This document shows positions 37,604 to 46,045 of a DNA stretch of 47,643 nucleotides, in pieces. A program made the translations under genes and the position numbers. The notes below the pieces were generated by a model. That model was not told the origin of the DNA, ran no database searches, and was given only the letters and a program-made list of their open reading frames with translations. The stretch covers positions 1 to 47,643 of the forward strand of contig NZ_JACONW010000027.1 of NCBI RefSeq assembly GCF_014357575.1, read 5' to 3'. This DNA comes from Pseudomonas folii. GTDB taxonomy: Bacteria > Pseudomonadota > Gammaproteobacteria > Pseudomonadales > Pseudomonadaceae. Position 1 is the stretch's first letter. Each line of letters begins with the position of its first letter.

Positions 37604-38296
37604 ATGAGTGATTTGATCTCTTACCAACTGGAAGATGGCATCGCCACCCTGACGCTGAGCAACGGCAAGGTCAACGCTATTTCTCCTGAGGTAGTGGCCG
37701 CTTTCAACAGTGCGCTCGATCAAGCCGTGAAAGATCGCGCGGTGGTGATCATCACCGGCCAGCCCGGAATTCTTTCCGGTGGCTATGACCTGAAAGTCAT
37801 GACGTCGAGCGCCGAAGCTGCCATCAATCTGGTCAAGGAGGGCTCGACGCTGGCCCGACGCATGCTGGCCCACCCCTTCCCCATCGTGATCGCCTGCCCC
37901 GGTCATGCAGTCGCCAAAGGCGCTTTCCTGCTGCTGTCTGCTGATTATCGGATCGGTGTCGAAGGGCCATTCAGCATTGGTTTGAATGAAGTGCAGATAG
38001 GCATGACCATGCACCACGTCGGCATTGAGCTGGCCAGGGATCGCTTACGCAAATCGGCTTTCCATCGCTCGGTCATCAACGGTGAAATGTTCGATCCGAA
38101 AGGTGCGATGGACGCAGGGTTCCTCGACAAGCTGGTCAGCGTCGAAGAGCTGACTGAAGCTGCACGCACAGCAGCGCTGCAATTGAAAAAGATCAACATG
38201 AATGCTCACAAGCACACCAAACTGAAAGTGCGCAAAACGCTGCTGGAAACCCTGGATGCGGCTATTGAAGCCGATCAGCAGCATTCGCTGAGCTGA
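37604..38296 (+). CDS. crotonase/enoyl-CoA hydratase family protein
   Basis: A 230-residue crotonase-family protein, shorter than classical enoyl-CoA hydratases (about 260). The first oxyanion segment is GILSGGYDLKVM, the second AVAKGAFLLLSADYRIG. The region of the usual catalytic Glu reads GLNEVQIGMTMHH, so one acidic residue is present near the expected position. The C-terminal helix FLDKLVS and LLETLDAAIEAD are normal. AAGGAA precedes the ATG. Whether it is a hydratase, isomerase or hydrolase cannot be told. A small terminator follows. Confidence 0.9.
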   Translation: MSDLISYQLEDGIATLTLSNGKVNAISPEVVAAFNSALDQAVKDRAVVIITGQPGILSGGYDLKVMTSSAEAAINLVKEGSTLARRMLAHPFPIVIACPGHAVAKGAFLLLSADYRIGVEGPFSIGLNEVQIGMTMHHVGIELARDRLRKSAFHRSVINGEMFDPKGAMDAGFLDKLVSVEELTEAARTAALQLKKINMNAHKHTKLKVRKTLLETLDAAIEADQQHSLS

Positions 38297-38329
38297 CTTC
38301 AATCGCCTGTCGAAACAGGCGTGGGAGAG

Positions 38330-38350
38330 CCCGCGAACTCGGCGGGTTTT
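38330..38350 (+). terminator. intrinsic terminator after the crotonase gene
   Basis: CCCGC and GCGGG form a short stem with a seven-base loop, followed by TTTT. A second hairpin, GCCTGT-CGAA-ACAGGC at 38305-38320, lies just before. Of moderate strength. Confidence 0.6.
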
Positions 38351-38414
38351 GCCGACTCTTATTCGTGAGCCCGCTGCCGGGCATCCCCCGCCACTCTCAG
38401 GATGCAAAACCAAA

Positions 38415-39386
38415 ATGGGTCGAGTCGTTGCCGCTGCGGTATACAGTGCAGGCAAGAAAGTCAGCAATATCAGCCTCGAAGAAGGCGCAGCCTGGGCTGC
38501 AAAACCGGGTCATTTTGTATGGATCGGTCTTGAGCAACCAACTGCAGCCGAGCTGTCCAGCCTCAAGGAGCAGTTCAAACTGCATGAGCTGGCCCTTGAA
38601 GACGCCCTCGAAGTACACAGCCGCCCCAAACTGGAAACCTTCGGTGACGCACTGTTTATCGTCACGTACGCACCGGTCCGAGAGAACGGCAAACTGGAGT
38701 TCGTTGAAACTCATATCTTCGCCGGCAAGGGTTACATCATCACCTCGCGCAATGGTCACTCCAAATCCTATGGACTGGTGCGCCAACGCTGTGAAGCGCG
38801 GCCGCTGCTGCTGGAGCATGGCGAAGACTTCGTGCTCTACGCTTTGCTGGATTTCGTCACTGAAAACTATCAGCCGGTCACCGAAGCCATCCATTGCGAG
38901 CTGGAAGAGCTGGAACACAGCGTGCTGACGGGGGCATTGAAAGAGAGCGACATCCAGCGCATCCATAGTCTACGTCGCGACCTGTTGCGCCTGTGGCGAT
39001 ACGTAGCGCCGATGGTGGAAGTGGGTGAAGAGCTGCAGAAACTCAGCTTCCCTTTCATCGACAAGAACATGCGGCCTTACTTCCGAGATGTGGAGATTCA
39101 CGTCAAACGGCAGATGGAAGATCTGGGCAACCTGCGTGATATCGCCAGCCAGACCATTGAAATCGGCCTGCTGCTGGAGTCTTCACGTCAAAGCATCGTG
39201 CAACGCAAGTTTGCTGCCTATGCGGCGATCCTTGCAGTGCCTACAGCCATCGCGGGCATTTACGGCATGAACTTCGAGAACATGCCGGAGCTGACCTGGC
39301 ACTATGGGTATTACGTGGTGCTGGGCACGATCGTGACGGTATGTGGCGGGCTGTTCGCGAGCTTCAAGCGTTCAGGTTGGCTTTGA
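38415..39386 (+). CDS. CorA-family magnesium/cobalt transporter
   Basis: A 323-residue CorA-type channel. The N-terminal cytoplasmic alpha/beta domain runs to about 230, including KLETFGDALFIVTYAPV and the stalk helix region with QMEDLGNLRDIASQTIE. Two C-terminal membrane helices flank the selectivity motif YGMNFENMPEL. The end FASFKRSGWL is the normal basic tail. The frame is open from 38349, but ATG 38415 gives the family length, with AGGA 11 bases before it. It imports Mg2+ (or Co2+/Zn2+) and lies alone, downstream of the crotonase terminator. Confidence 0.92.
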   Translation: MGRVVAAAVYSAGKKVSNISLEEGAAWAAKPGHFVWIGLEQPTAAELSSLKEQFKLHELALEDALEVHSRPKLETFGDALFIVTYAPVRENGKLEFVETHIFAGKGYIITSRNGHSKSYGLVRQRCEARPLLLEHGEDFVLYALLDFVTENYQPVTEAIHCELEELEHSVLTGALKESDIQRIHSLRRDLLRLWRYVAPMVEVGEELQKLSFPFIDKNMRPYFRDVEIHVKRQMEDLGNLRDIASQTIEIGLLLESSRQSIVQRKFAAYAAILAVPTAIAGIYGMNFENMPELTWHYGYYVVLGTIVTVCGGLFASFKRSGWL

Positions 39387-39408
39387 AAACCTTTGTACGA
39401 CATGAGAC

Positions 39409-39993
39409 GTGGGACCGGATTTATCCGGGAAAGGGGCGGCACACCCACTGCATCTTCATCGTCTGTACTGCCGCTTTCCCGGCTGAAGCCGGTCCCACGA
39501 CAACTCGCAAAATCCGGAACCTGCGCAACCCTGTGGGACCGGCTTTAGCCGGGAAAGGGCCGGTGCATCCACTGCATCTTCTTCGTCTGTACTGCCGCCT
39601 TCCCGGCTGAAGCCGGTCCCACGACAACTCGCAAAATCCGGAACCTGCGCAATCCTGTGGGACCGGATTTATCCGGGAAAGGGCCGGTGCATCCACTGCA
39701 TCTTCTTCGTCTGTACTGCCGCTTTCCCGGCTGAAGCCGGTCCCACGACAACTCGCAAAATCCGGACCTGCGCAATCCTGTGGGACCGGCTTTAGCCGGG
39801 AAAGGGCCGGTGCATCCACTGCATCTTCGTCGTCTGTACTGCCGCTTTCCCGGCTGAAGCCGGTCCCACGACAACTCGCAAAATCCGGAACCTGCGCAAT
39901 CCTGTGGGACCGGCTTTAGCCGGGAAAGGGCCGGTGCATCCACTGCATATTCATCGTTTGTGCCGCGGCATTCCCGGCTGAAGCCGGTCCCAC
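39409..39993. repeat. tandem array of five REPINs
   Basis: The unit starts GTGGGACCGGCTTTAGCCGG, carries a spacer with GGTGCATCCACTGCATCTTC, closes with CCCGGCTGAAGCCGGTCCCACG, and is joined to the next by CAACTCGCAAAATCCGGAAC. Copies begin at 39409, 39533, 39657, 39780 and 39904, that is, every 124 bases (one 123), and the last lacks the joining tail. They differ at only a few positions (CTTTAG against ATTTATC). The array fills the gap between the CorA and amidotransferase genes. Confidence 0.95.
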
Positions 39994-40027
39994 GTCAGCA
40001 TTTGCCTCGCTAGCGTGTTATCACGTC

Positions 40028-40747
40028 TCAAACAGCAGCTTTATGCTGCACGAACCGCATCATCCATTCGGCTACGGTCTGGCCGTGATGGTCGTGGTCG
40101 AGGCTGGCGATACCGGTCTGGTAAACCTTCTCGCCCAGACAGGCCTGGCGGATATCCAGCAACGTGCGTGAGTAGTCGTGAATGAATTCAGGATGCCCCT
40201 GGAAGCACAACACCTGATCATTGATGTGGTACGCCGCAAACGGGCAGAACTCGCTTGAAGCAATGACCGTGGCATTTTCCGGTAGCGCAGTGACCTGGTC
40301 CTGGTGACTGATCAGCAGGGTCAGTTTGTCCATGGCCGGGGTCATCCATGGCGTGGCAGGTGCCAGCTCGTAGTGGTGGATACCGACGCCCCAGCCTTTG
40401 CTCGCCCGTTCACTTTTACCACCCAGCAGCAGCGCCAGTAACTGGTGACCGAAGCAGATACCGAGCAGCTTGTCGCCGCGCTGGTACAGCTCCAGCAAAT
40501 AGACTTTCAGGGTTTGAATCCACGGATCAGTGCCAAACGAGTCAGCTTTGCTGCCAGTCACCAGATACGCGTCAAAGCGCTCGCCTTCCGGTGGGTATAC
40601 GCCCTGCATCACGTTGTAAACCTCGAACTCGGCGGCAATTGGTTGCCGTGCGAACAGACGTTCGAACATCCGCCCGTACCCCTGATATTGATCCACCAGC
40701 TCAGGGCGAAGAACGTCGGTTTCCAGAATGCAGATGCGTAGCGGCAT
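40028..40747 (-). CDS. class I glutamine amidotransferase-like protein
   Basis: A 239-residue class I GATase domain protein. The nucleophile elbow GICFGHQ has C98, and CFQGHPEF supplies H185 and E187 of the triad. The preceding sequence ISHQDQV is also typical of the GMP-synthase-like or YfeJ-type group. No synthetase domain is fused, so it may hydrolyse gamma-glutamyl compounds or partner another enzyme. The ribosome site is weak (AGG). Downstream is the REPIN array, which may stabilise or end its transcript. Confidence 0.88.
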   Translation of the reverse strand: MPLRICILETDVLRPELVDQYQGYGRMFERLFARQPIAAEFEVYNVMQGVYPPEGERFDAYLVTGSKADSFGTDPWIQTLKVYLLELYQRGDKLLGICFGHQLLALLLGGKSERASKGWGVGIHHYELAPATPWMTPAMDKLTLLISHQDQVTALPENATVIASSEFCPFAAYHINDQVLCFQGHPEFIHDYSRTLLDIRQACLGEKVYQTGIASLDHDHHGQTVAEWMMRFVQHKAAV

Positions 40748-41270
40748 AAAAAGTACCTGAAGCGGTCAAGGCGATAGTGCATGGCTCCAAGCCTGCCTTG
40801 AACGGGTAGGCCAAGGCAAGCGCCCGTTGCCGGATCTGTACGTCATTACCTGAACCACCGCTGTACCACCTGCATTTTTAGCAACCAGTCTTTTGAGAGA
40901 TTGGTACAACAGTAATGACCGACGTAGGAATATTCCGACACCGACGAACGGTAGGTTGGCGCTGTCCAGGCAAAAAAATGCCCGACCTGTCTAGCAAGGG
41001 AGCATGCGCCCGCTGACGGCGGTTCCTATAACCGGATATTCGCATTTGTTAACCATAGATACGAAATGGTTCTAAACAATCACCACCGAGGGCTCTAAGG
41101 TTAATTTTGTAGCAACAGTAGCGCGATAAAAATCATATGCGGCGCTCGGGTTGTCGGCGACTTTGCCGGACCGGTTGCTCAAGGAATCACCTTTGCCAGC
41201 TGCCCGAACATTCATCAACACATTCGGTGAGCTTTTGTCGCTCAGGAATAACAAAAAAAGGCATACAGCC
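40748..41270. other. 523-base gene-free region
   Basis: It separates the divergent amidotransferase and the small membrane-peptide cluster. Visible features are a perfect palindrome GGAATATTCC near 40927-40936, a hairpin from ACCAGTCT to AGATTGGT near 40884-40905, and an A7 run near 40972. The frames inside show no ribosome sites or plausible protein sequence. Promoters for both sides must lie here, but I cannot place them. Confidence 0.4.
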
Positions 41271-41366
41271 ATGTTCAAGCATTCGAAAGTACGTCAAGCC
41301 GGGCTTATTTTGTTCGCCACTACCCTTCTGTTGATCTTGCCGAATATGACCCGTTTATTTGGCTAA
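41271..41366 (+). CDS. 31-residue single-pass membrane peptide
   Basis: A very short frame encoding a basic N terminus (MFKHSKVRQ) followed by one hydrophobic helix (AGLILFATTLLLILPN) and a short tail. AAGG lies about ten bases before the ATG. The basic-in pattern suggests an inner-membrane helix with the N terminus in the cytoplasm. It is the first gene in front of the exported rhodanese-like protein and the c-type cytochrome, and could be a small subunit or a regulatory peptide. Its reality rests on the hydrophobic pattern and ribosome site; the function is not known. Confidence 0.6.
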   Translation: MFKHSKVRQAGLILFATTLLLILPNMTRLFG

Positions 41367-41460
41367 GAGACGTCGCCATTGAAACCGACGATTTCATCGC
41401 CCTATCTGGCGAGAATTTTCTGTGCCAATCTTCCTTCTTCAAAGAAAGGAGGCATTGGTG

Positions 41461-41832
41461 ATGGGTAAATGGATAGCACTGGCACTCGCAGTATGTGCCG
41501 GCAGTGCCGCCGCAGGTGACGTCGAACAGGCTGTCGCCGTAGCGGCGCTCAAGGAAGGGAAACTGGCCGTCGATGTACGCAGCCAGACTGACTATGACGC
41601 GGGCACTGTTCTCAATGCAGTACGCGTTGAGGAAGCACGACTGGTCAATCAGATGAAGCAAGTGCTCAACGACCGCAATGTGGTGTTTGTGGTATTCAGC
41701 AGCAGCAACGAAAAAGCCAGCAAGGCTCAGGACAAACTGAACAGAGCCGGGTACTACAGCGTTATAAATGGCGGCAATTATGAAGAGTTGCACAACGCTC
41801 TTTATGACACCAGCGACGATCCTGCGGAGTAA
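41461..41832 (+). CDS. exported rhodanese-like protein lacking the catalytic cysteine
   Basis: A 123-residue protein with a signal peptide (MGKWIALALAVCAGSAAAG). The mature part is a single rhodanese fold: LAVDVRSQTDYDAGTVLNAV, then VVFVVFSSSNEKASKAQDKL and the ending AGYYSVINGGNYEEL. Compared with PspE-like sulfurtransferases (VVYCRSGNRS), the cysteine is replaced by S80, so the usual persulfide chemistry cannot occur. AAGGAGG eight bases before ATG 41461 is a strong site. The next gene starts four bases after the stop. The protein may be a structural or binding partner of the cytochrome. Confidence 0.85.
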   Translation: MGKWIALALAVCAGSAAAGDVEQAVAVAALKEGKLAVDVRSQTDYDAGTVLNAVRVEEARLVNQMKQVLNDRNVVFVVFSSSNEKASKAQDKLNRAGYYSVINGGNYEELHNALYDTSDDPAE

Positions 41833-41836
41833 TGTT

Positions 41837-42658
41837 TTGCGCTTTTTTCTTTCTCTGGCTGCGCTGACACTGGCGCTAGCCCCTCAATTTCCCCTGCAAG
41901 CCGCAGAGTTGAAGATAGAACTACCCGATGAAGTCAAAATCTGGGAAACCCGTCAACTGCTCGCACACCCGCTGATTCAGACCATCAAGATCGGCGAGGA
42001 TGTTGCCTACAAGCGCCCCATGAGCTACCAGGCCATTCCGCTGGCGGCGCTGCTTGAAGGCGTCACTGCACAGGATCACCTTCAAGCAGTCGCGACTGAC
42101 GGCTTTGCTGCAGAAATATCCGCAGCACCGGTGATTCAGCCCAAAGGCGCAAAGGCCTGGCTCGCCATCGAAGACCCGTCTCATCCCTGGCCTGCTATCA
42201 ACAACGGCACGCACAGCGCTGGCCCGTTCTATCTGGTGTGGACAGACCCCTCGGCCGATAATATTGGCCGCGAAGAATGGCCTTATGCGATGAGCACCCT
42301 GAAAGTGCTGGCGTCCGTGAGTGAACGATTTCCCGCGTTGCTACCCGACCGGAAACTGGCGGCTGAAGATCCGATAAACAAAGGCTTCGCGCTGTTCCAG
42401 AAGAATTGTCTGGCCTGCCATCGCCTCAACGCTGCCGGGGATTCACAACTAGGCCCTGACCTGAACCAGCCTTACAGCCCTACTGAATACTTCAGCGCCG
42501 GATATCTGAGCCAATACATTCGTAACCCGCAAAGCCTGCGGGAGTGGCCGCAAGGCAAGATGCCTTCCATCCCGAAGGAGGTCTTGTCAGATACCGAACT
42601 GGATCAGGTGATTGCCTATCTGGAACACATGGCGGCGCGGCGCAAGGCGGGGGAATAA
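41837..42658 (+). CDS. c-type cytochrome with N-terminal molybdopterin-oxidoreductase-like domain
   Basis: A 273-residue periplasmic protein. The start is TTG with GGAG seven bases upstream; the frame before it lies in the rhodanese gene. A signal peptide (LRFFLSLAALTLALAP to about LQAAE) is followed by a domain of about 145 residues with YQAIPLAALLEGV and GPFYLVWTDPSA, recalling the sulfite-oxidase-type fold without an evident molybdenum cysteine. Then comes a cytochrome c domain with heme site C191-L-A-C194-H195 and the distal Met in KMPSIP. It would carry one covalent heme and act in periplasmic electron transfer. The partner enzyme is unknown. The first-domain assignment is tentative. Confidence 0.8.
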   Translation: MRFFLSLAALTLALAPQFPLQAAELKIELPDEVKIWETRQLLAHPLIQTIKIGEDVAYKRPMSYQAIPLAALLEGVTAQDHLQAVATDGFAAEISAAPVIQPKGAKAWLAIEDPSHPWPAINNGTHSAGPFYLVWTDPSADNIGREEWPYAMSTLKVLASVSERFPALLPDRKLAAEDPINKGFALFQKNCLACHRLNAAGDSQLGPDLNQPYSPTEYFSAGYLSQYIRNPQSLREWPQGKMPSIPKEVLSDTELDQVIAYLEHMAARRKAGE

Positions 42659-42679
42659 CGATAAGCGCAGTGTGGGCCC

Positions 42680-42752
42680 GGCACGCCTCGCGAACAAGTT
42701 CGCTCCTACCGGTTCAGCACCGTGTCAGGTAGGAGGCAACTTGTTGGCGAGT
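42680..42752. repeat. REP pair of the AACAAGTTCGCTCCTACCGG family
   Basis: CTCGCGAACAAGTTCGCTCC near 42689 and the inverted GGTAGGAGGCAACTTGTTGG near 42727 face each other. The same pair occurs near 47495-47560 and 47590-47643, and a single copy in the centre of the 23.3 kb mosaic. Confidence 0.85.
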
Positions 42753-42802
42753 GGGCTTGATCATGGCGCCTGGGCATCAATGGCTGATGAGCCCCCTTTC
42801 AA

Positions 42803-43621
42803 TCACTGATGCTGCGCCTGCATCATGACCTTCGGTGCGCCAACCATCGGCGAGACCAGTACCTTGGCGTGCATCTGCTCACTACCACCGCCGCGGCGCA
42901 TACCGCGTACCGGGCAGGCATCCAGGTAATCCAGACCTACCGCCAGTTTCAGATGACGCTCCGGGATCGCCAACCGATTGGTCACATCAAAACTGTACCA
43001 GGCGTCGTCAATCCACGCTTCAGCCCAGGCATGGCTGGCCAGATGTTCGCTGTCTTCGCTGTACAGATAACCGGACACATACCGCGACGGAATTCCGAGG
43101 CTGCGTGTGCAGGCGAGAAACGCATGGGTGTGGTCCTGACAAACACCGGAACGGCCCGCAAAGGCCTGCGCGGCGCATGTATCGACCTCGGTAGAACCCG
43201 GCGTGTAAGTGATGTACTGATTCAACGCGTGCATCAGATCAATCAATGCCGTGCGGTCCTTGCGCGTTTTGCATTGCTGATCGGCAAACGCCCGAATGGC
43301 CTCATCAGGCTCGGTCAGACGGGTGAAACGCAGAAACGGCAGCGGTGACTGACTTTCATGTTCGGCTTCACGCTTCTCGTCGATTTCAACCTGGCCACGT
43401 GCGCCGATGATGATCGCCTCATGAGGCTCATCCATGCTCAACACATGCAGAATGTTGCCGAACGGATCGATCTGCGCGCGCACCGGGCGCGGCAGGGTCA
43501 ATTGCCAACTAAGCACTTGCTGGCGCTCGCTGTCGTGTGGCGTCAGACGTAAATACTGGATGCTCGCGCGGACCTGATCCTCATAGTGATAGGTGGTCTC
43601 GTGGCTAATTGAGAGTCTCAT
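42803..43621 (-). CDS. transglutaminase family protein
   Basis: A 272-residue protein with an N-terminal bacterial transglutaminase-like beta domain (YHYEDQVRASIQYLRLTPHD) and a C-terminal papain-like fold. The triad is visible: Cys in GRSGVCQDHTHAFLACTRSLG, His in ASHAWAEAWIDDAWYS and Asp in FDVTNR. It lies last in the operon ATP-grasp, alpha-E, transglutaminase and overlaps the alpha-E gene as ATGA. From family studies these three are linked to ribosome-independent peptide synthesis and processing. The transglutaminase would act as peptidase or cross-linking enzyme. Confidence 0.93.
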   Translation of the reverse strand: MRLSISHETTYHYEDQVRASIQYLRLTPHDSERQQVLSWQLTLPRPVRAQIDPFGNILHVLSMDEPHEAIIIGARGQVEIDEKREAEHESQSPLPFLRFTRLTEPDEAIRAFADQQCKTRKDRTALIDLMHALNQYITYTPGSTEVDTCAAQAFAGRSGVCQDHTHAFLACTRSLGIPSRYVSGYLYSEDSEHLASHAWAEAWIDDAWYSFDVTNRLAIPERHLKLAVGLDYLDACPVRGMRRGGGSEQMHAKVLVSPMVGAPKVMMQAQHQ

Positions 43622-44577
43622 GCAGCCTCCAGGTAAGAAGTGTGAATGGCGTTACCCAATTGGGCCAGCAGCGGGATGAATTCGTTCAACCACTCGTGCA
43701 AGCCCTCCTCCAGTATTTCGTCGATCCCGGTGTAGCGCAGACGTGCATCCAGCTCAGCTGCCAGACGTTGCGCAGGGCGGCCATTGGCACCCGGCAGGCT
43801 GGCAAGGATCTGATCCAGCTCTTCAAGACAGGCACTCAGCGAACGGGGCACGTCGGGGCGTAACAAAAGCAGTTCTGCAACATGCCTCGCGCCTGGCGCA
43901 TCGCGATACAGCTCCGTGTAGGCTTCGAAGGACGACAATGCCCTCAGCAGCGCGCTCCACTGGTAATAACCATGAGCCGAGCTGTCGGCGTCCACATTGG
44001 TGTCCGTGCCACGCAGTTCGAGCATTTCATAGCGAGCATCGAGCATGCGCATGGTGTTGTCGGCGCGCTCGATGAATATGCCCAGGCGAATGAAACGGAA
44101 TGCGTCATGACGCATGATCGTGCCATATGTGGCACCACGGAACAGGTGTGAGCGCTCCTTGACCCACTCGCAGAAACGACTCATGCCGTAGCGGGTCAGG
44201 CCTTGTTCAGCGATGCCGCGAATCTCCAGCCAGGTGGAGTTGATGTTCTCCCACATGTCCGCGGTGATTCGACCGCGTACCGCGTGAGCACTGGCCCGTG
44301 CGGCCCCCAGACAGCTGTAAATACTGGCCGGGTTGCTCGCGTCCAGCGCGAAAAAATGCAGCAGGCGTTCGGCATGCAGCTCACCGTGACGCTCCAGATA
44401 ATGATCCAGCGTGCCGGTGATCAGCAGTGGCATGGCCAGTTCATCAAGACCGTCACCACGCCCATCCTGAGGCATCAAAGACAACGAGTAGCTGACGTCC
44501 AGCATCCGGGCGAGGTTTTCTGCCCGCTCCAGATAACGCGACATCCAATATAAATCCGAGGCAGTTCTACTTAGCAT
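43618..44577 (-). CDS. alpha-E domain-containing protein (DUF403)
   Basis: A 319-residue helical protein of the alpha-E family. The signature MLSRTASDLYWMSRYLERAENLARMLD at the start is diagnostic, as are ENINSTWLEIRG, FIRLGIFIERADNTMRMLD and the middle block ASARGHGY-like segment. No enzymatic residues are known. It always accompanies the circularly permuted ATP-grasp protein, and here starts 12 bases after it, with AGGAT as ribosome site. Confidence 0.94.
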   Translation of the reverse strand: MLSRTASDLYWMSRYLERAENLARMLDVSYSLSLMPQDGRGDGLDELAMPLLITGTLDHYLERHGELHAERLLHFFALDASNPASIYSCLGAARASAHAVRGRITADMWENINSTWLEIRGIAEQGLTRYGMSRFCEWVKERSHLFRGATYGTIMRHDAFRFIRLGIFIERADNTMRMLDARYEMLELRGTDTNVDADSSAHGYYQWSALLRALSSFEAYTELYRDAPGARHVAELLLLRPDVPRSLSACLEELDQILASLPGANGRPAQRLAAELDARLRYTGIDEILEEGLHEWLNEFIPLLAQLGNAIHTSYLEAA

Positions 44578-44589
44578 TGGCAGGCATCC

Positions 44590-45999
44590 TTAATCCTCGA
44601 CCACCCAGGTGTCTTTTGTTCCCCCACCTTGAGACGAGTTCACCACCAGCGAGCCTTCACGCAGCGCGACTCGGGTAAGACCGCCGGGTACGACGCGGGT
44701 TTCACGACCAGAAAGGACAAACGGGCGCAAATCGATGTGGCGCGGTGCGATGCCGTTCTCGACGAAGGTCGGACAGGTCGACAGGCACAACGTCGGTTGC
44801 GCGATGTAAGCATGCGGCTTGGCTTTGATACGCGCGCGGAACGACTCGATTTCCGCAGCCGTCGAAGCGGGCCCGACCAGCATGCCGTAACCGCCCGACC
44901 CTTGAGTTTCCTTGACCACCAGTTGCGGGAGATTGGCCAGCACATGGGACAAGTCAGCAGGCTTGCGGCATTGCCAGGTCGGCACGTTCTGCAGGATCGG
45001 TTCTTCATCCAGATAGAAACGGATCATGTCCGTGACATATGGATAAACCGATTTGTCGTCCGCGACACCGGTGCCAATTGCGTTTGCCAATACCACATTG
45101 CCGGAGCGATAGGCCGACAGCAAGCCTGGCACCCCCAGCATCGAGTCAGGGTTGAACGCCAATGGATCGAGGAACGCGTCGTCTAGACGACGGTAGATAA
45201 CATCCACCGCTTTCGGTCCATCGGTGGTGCGCATGAACACGCGATCATCACGCACGAACAGGTCCGCACCTTCAACCAGCTCGACACCCATTTCCCGGGC
45301 GAGGAACGCATGTTCGAAGAACGCACTGTTGAAACGGCCCGGCGTGAGTACCACCACGCTCGGATTATCCAGCGGGCTGGAGCTCTTCAACGTGTCGAGG
45401 AGCAGATTCGGATAGTGATCAATAGGCGCAATGCGCTGCGCGGCGAACAGCTCGGGGAACAGACGCATCATCATCTTGCGGTCTTCGAGCATGTAACTCA
45501 CGCCGCTCGGCGTGCGCAGGTTGTCTTCCAGCACGTAATACGTGCCGTCACCATCACGCACCAGGTCGACCCCGGAAATATGCGAATAGAGGTCGCGGTG
45601 CAGATTAAGGCCCTGCATCGCCAACTGATATTGCTCGTTGGCCAACACCTGTTCGGCGGGGATCACCCCTGCCTTGATAATCCGCTGCTCGTGATAGAGG
45701 TCGGCAAGGAACATGTTCAGCGCCTTGACGCGCTGAATACACCCACGCTCAACCACCCGCCACTCGCTGGCCGGAATGCTGCGTGGAATCGTGTCGAAAG
45801 GAATCAGGCGCTCGGTGCCCTGCTCATCACCATAGAGCGTGAACGTAATCCCGGCGCGATGAAACAATAGATCGGCTTCACGCCTGCGCTGAGCCAGAAG
45901 CTCAGGGGGCGTCTCACCCAGCCAACGGGCGAATTCCCGATAATGCGGGCGGACTATACCGCCAGCATCGTACATCTCATCATAAAAGGTGCGGATCAT
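44590..45999 (-). CDS. circularly permuted type 2 ATP-grasp protein
   Basis: A 469-residue ATP-grasp ligase of the DUF404/DUF407 type, predicted to form amide bonds using ATP. The N-terminal DUF404-like region has YDEMYDAGGIVRPHYREFARW. Further landmarks are IIKAGVIPAEQVL, DLVRDGDGTYYVLEDNLRTPSGVSYMLEDR (metal/ATP-binding), and VVKETQGSGGYGMLVGPAST, the ATP-grasp phosphate loop. The end carries LRPFVLSGRETRVVPGGLTRVAL. AAGGAG precedes the ATG. The gene is first in the three-gene operon with alpha-E and transglutaminase. The product of the pathway is unknown. Confidence 0.94.
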   Translation of the reverse strand: MIRTFYDEMYDAGGIVRPHYREFARWLGETPPELLAQRRREADLLFHRAGITFTLYGDEQGTERLIPFDTIPRSIPASEWRVVERGCIQRVKALNMFLADLYHEQRIIKAGVIPAEQVLANEQYQLAMQGLNLHRDLYSHISGVDLVRDGDGTYYVLEDNLRTPSGVSYMLEDRKMMMRLFPELFAAQRIAPIDHYPNLLLDTLKSSSPLDNPSVVVLTPGRFNSAFFEHAFLAREMGVELVEGADLFVRDDRVFMRTTDGPKAVDVIYRRLDDAFLDPLAFNPDSMLGVPGLLSAYRSGNVVLANAIGTGVADDKSVYPYVTDMIRFYLDEEPILQNVPTWQCRKPADLSHVLANLPQLVVKETQGSGGYGMLVGPASTAAEIESFRARIKAKPHAYIAQPTLCLSTCPTFVENGIAPRHIDLRPFVLSGRETRVVPGGLTRVALREGSLVVNSSQGGGTKDTWVVED

Positions 46000-46028
46000 G
46001 CCGTACTCCTTGTCACCACGGACACCAA

Positions 46029-46045
46029 GGGCCTTCGCAAGGCCC
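46029..46045. other. perfect hairpin in the ATP-grasp leader
   Basis: GGGCCTT, CGC, AAGGCCC is a seven-pair stem about 30 bases upstream of the ATP-grasp gene start, inside its leader. Without a T tract it is not a terminator and may be a leader structure. Confidence 0.55.

Noticed and set aside
39421..39943. Two overlapping 132-residue minus-strand frames with internally repeated protein sequence
   Set aside because: They are translations of the REPIN array, the 124-base period being not a multiple of three but kept open by REP sequence.
39409..39993. CRISPR-like regular repeats
   Set aside because: The 124-base period consists of palindromic REP pairs with near-identical spacers; there are no unique spacers and no cas genes.
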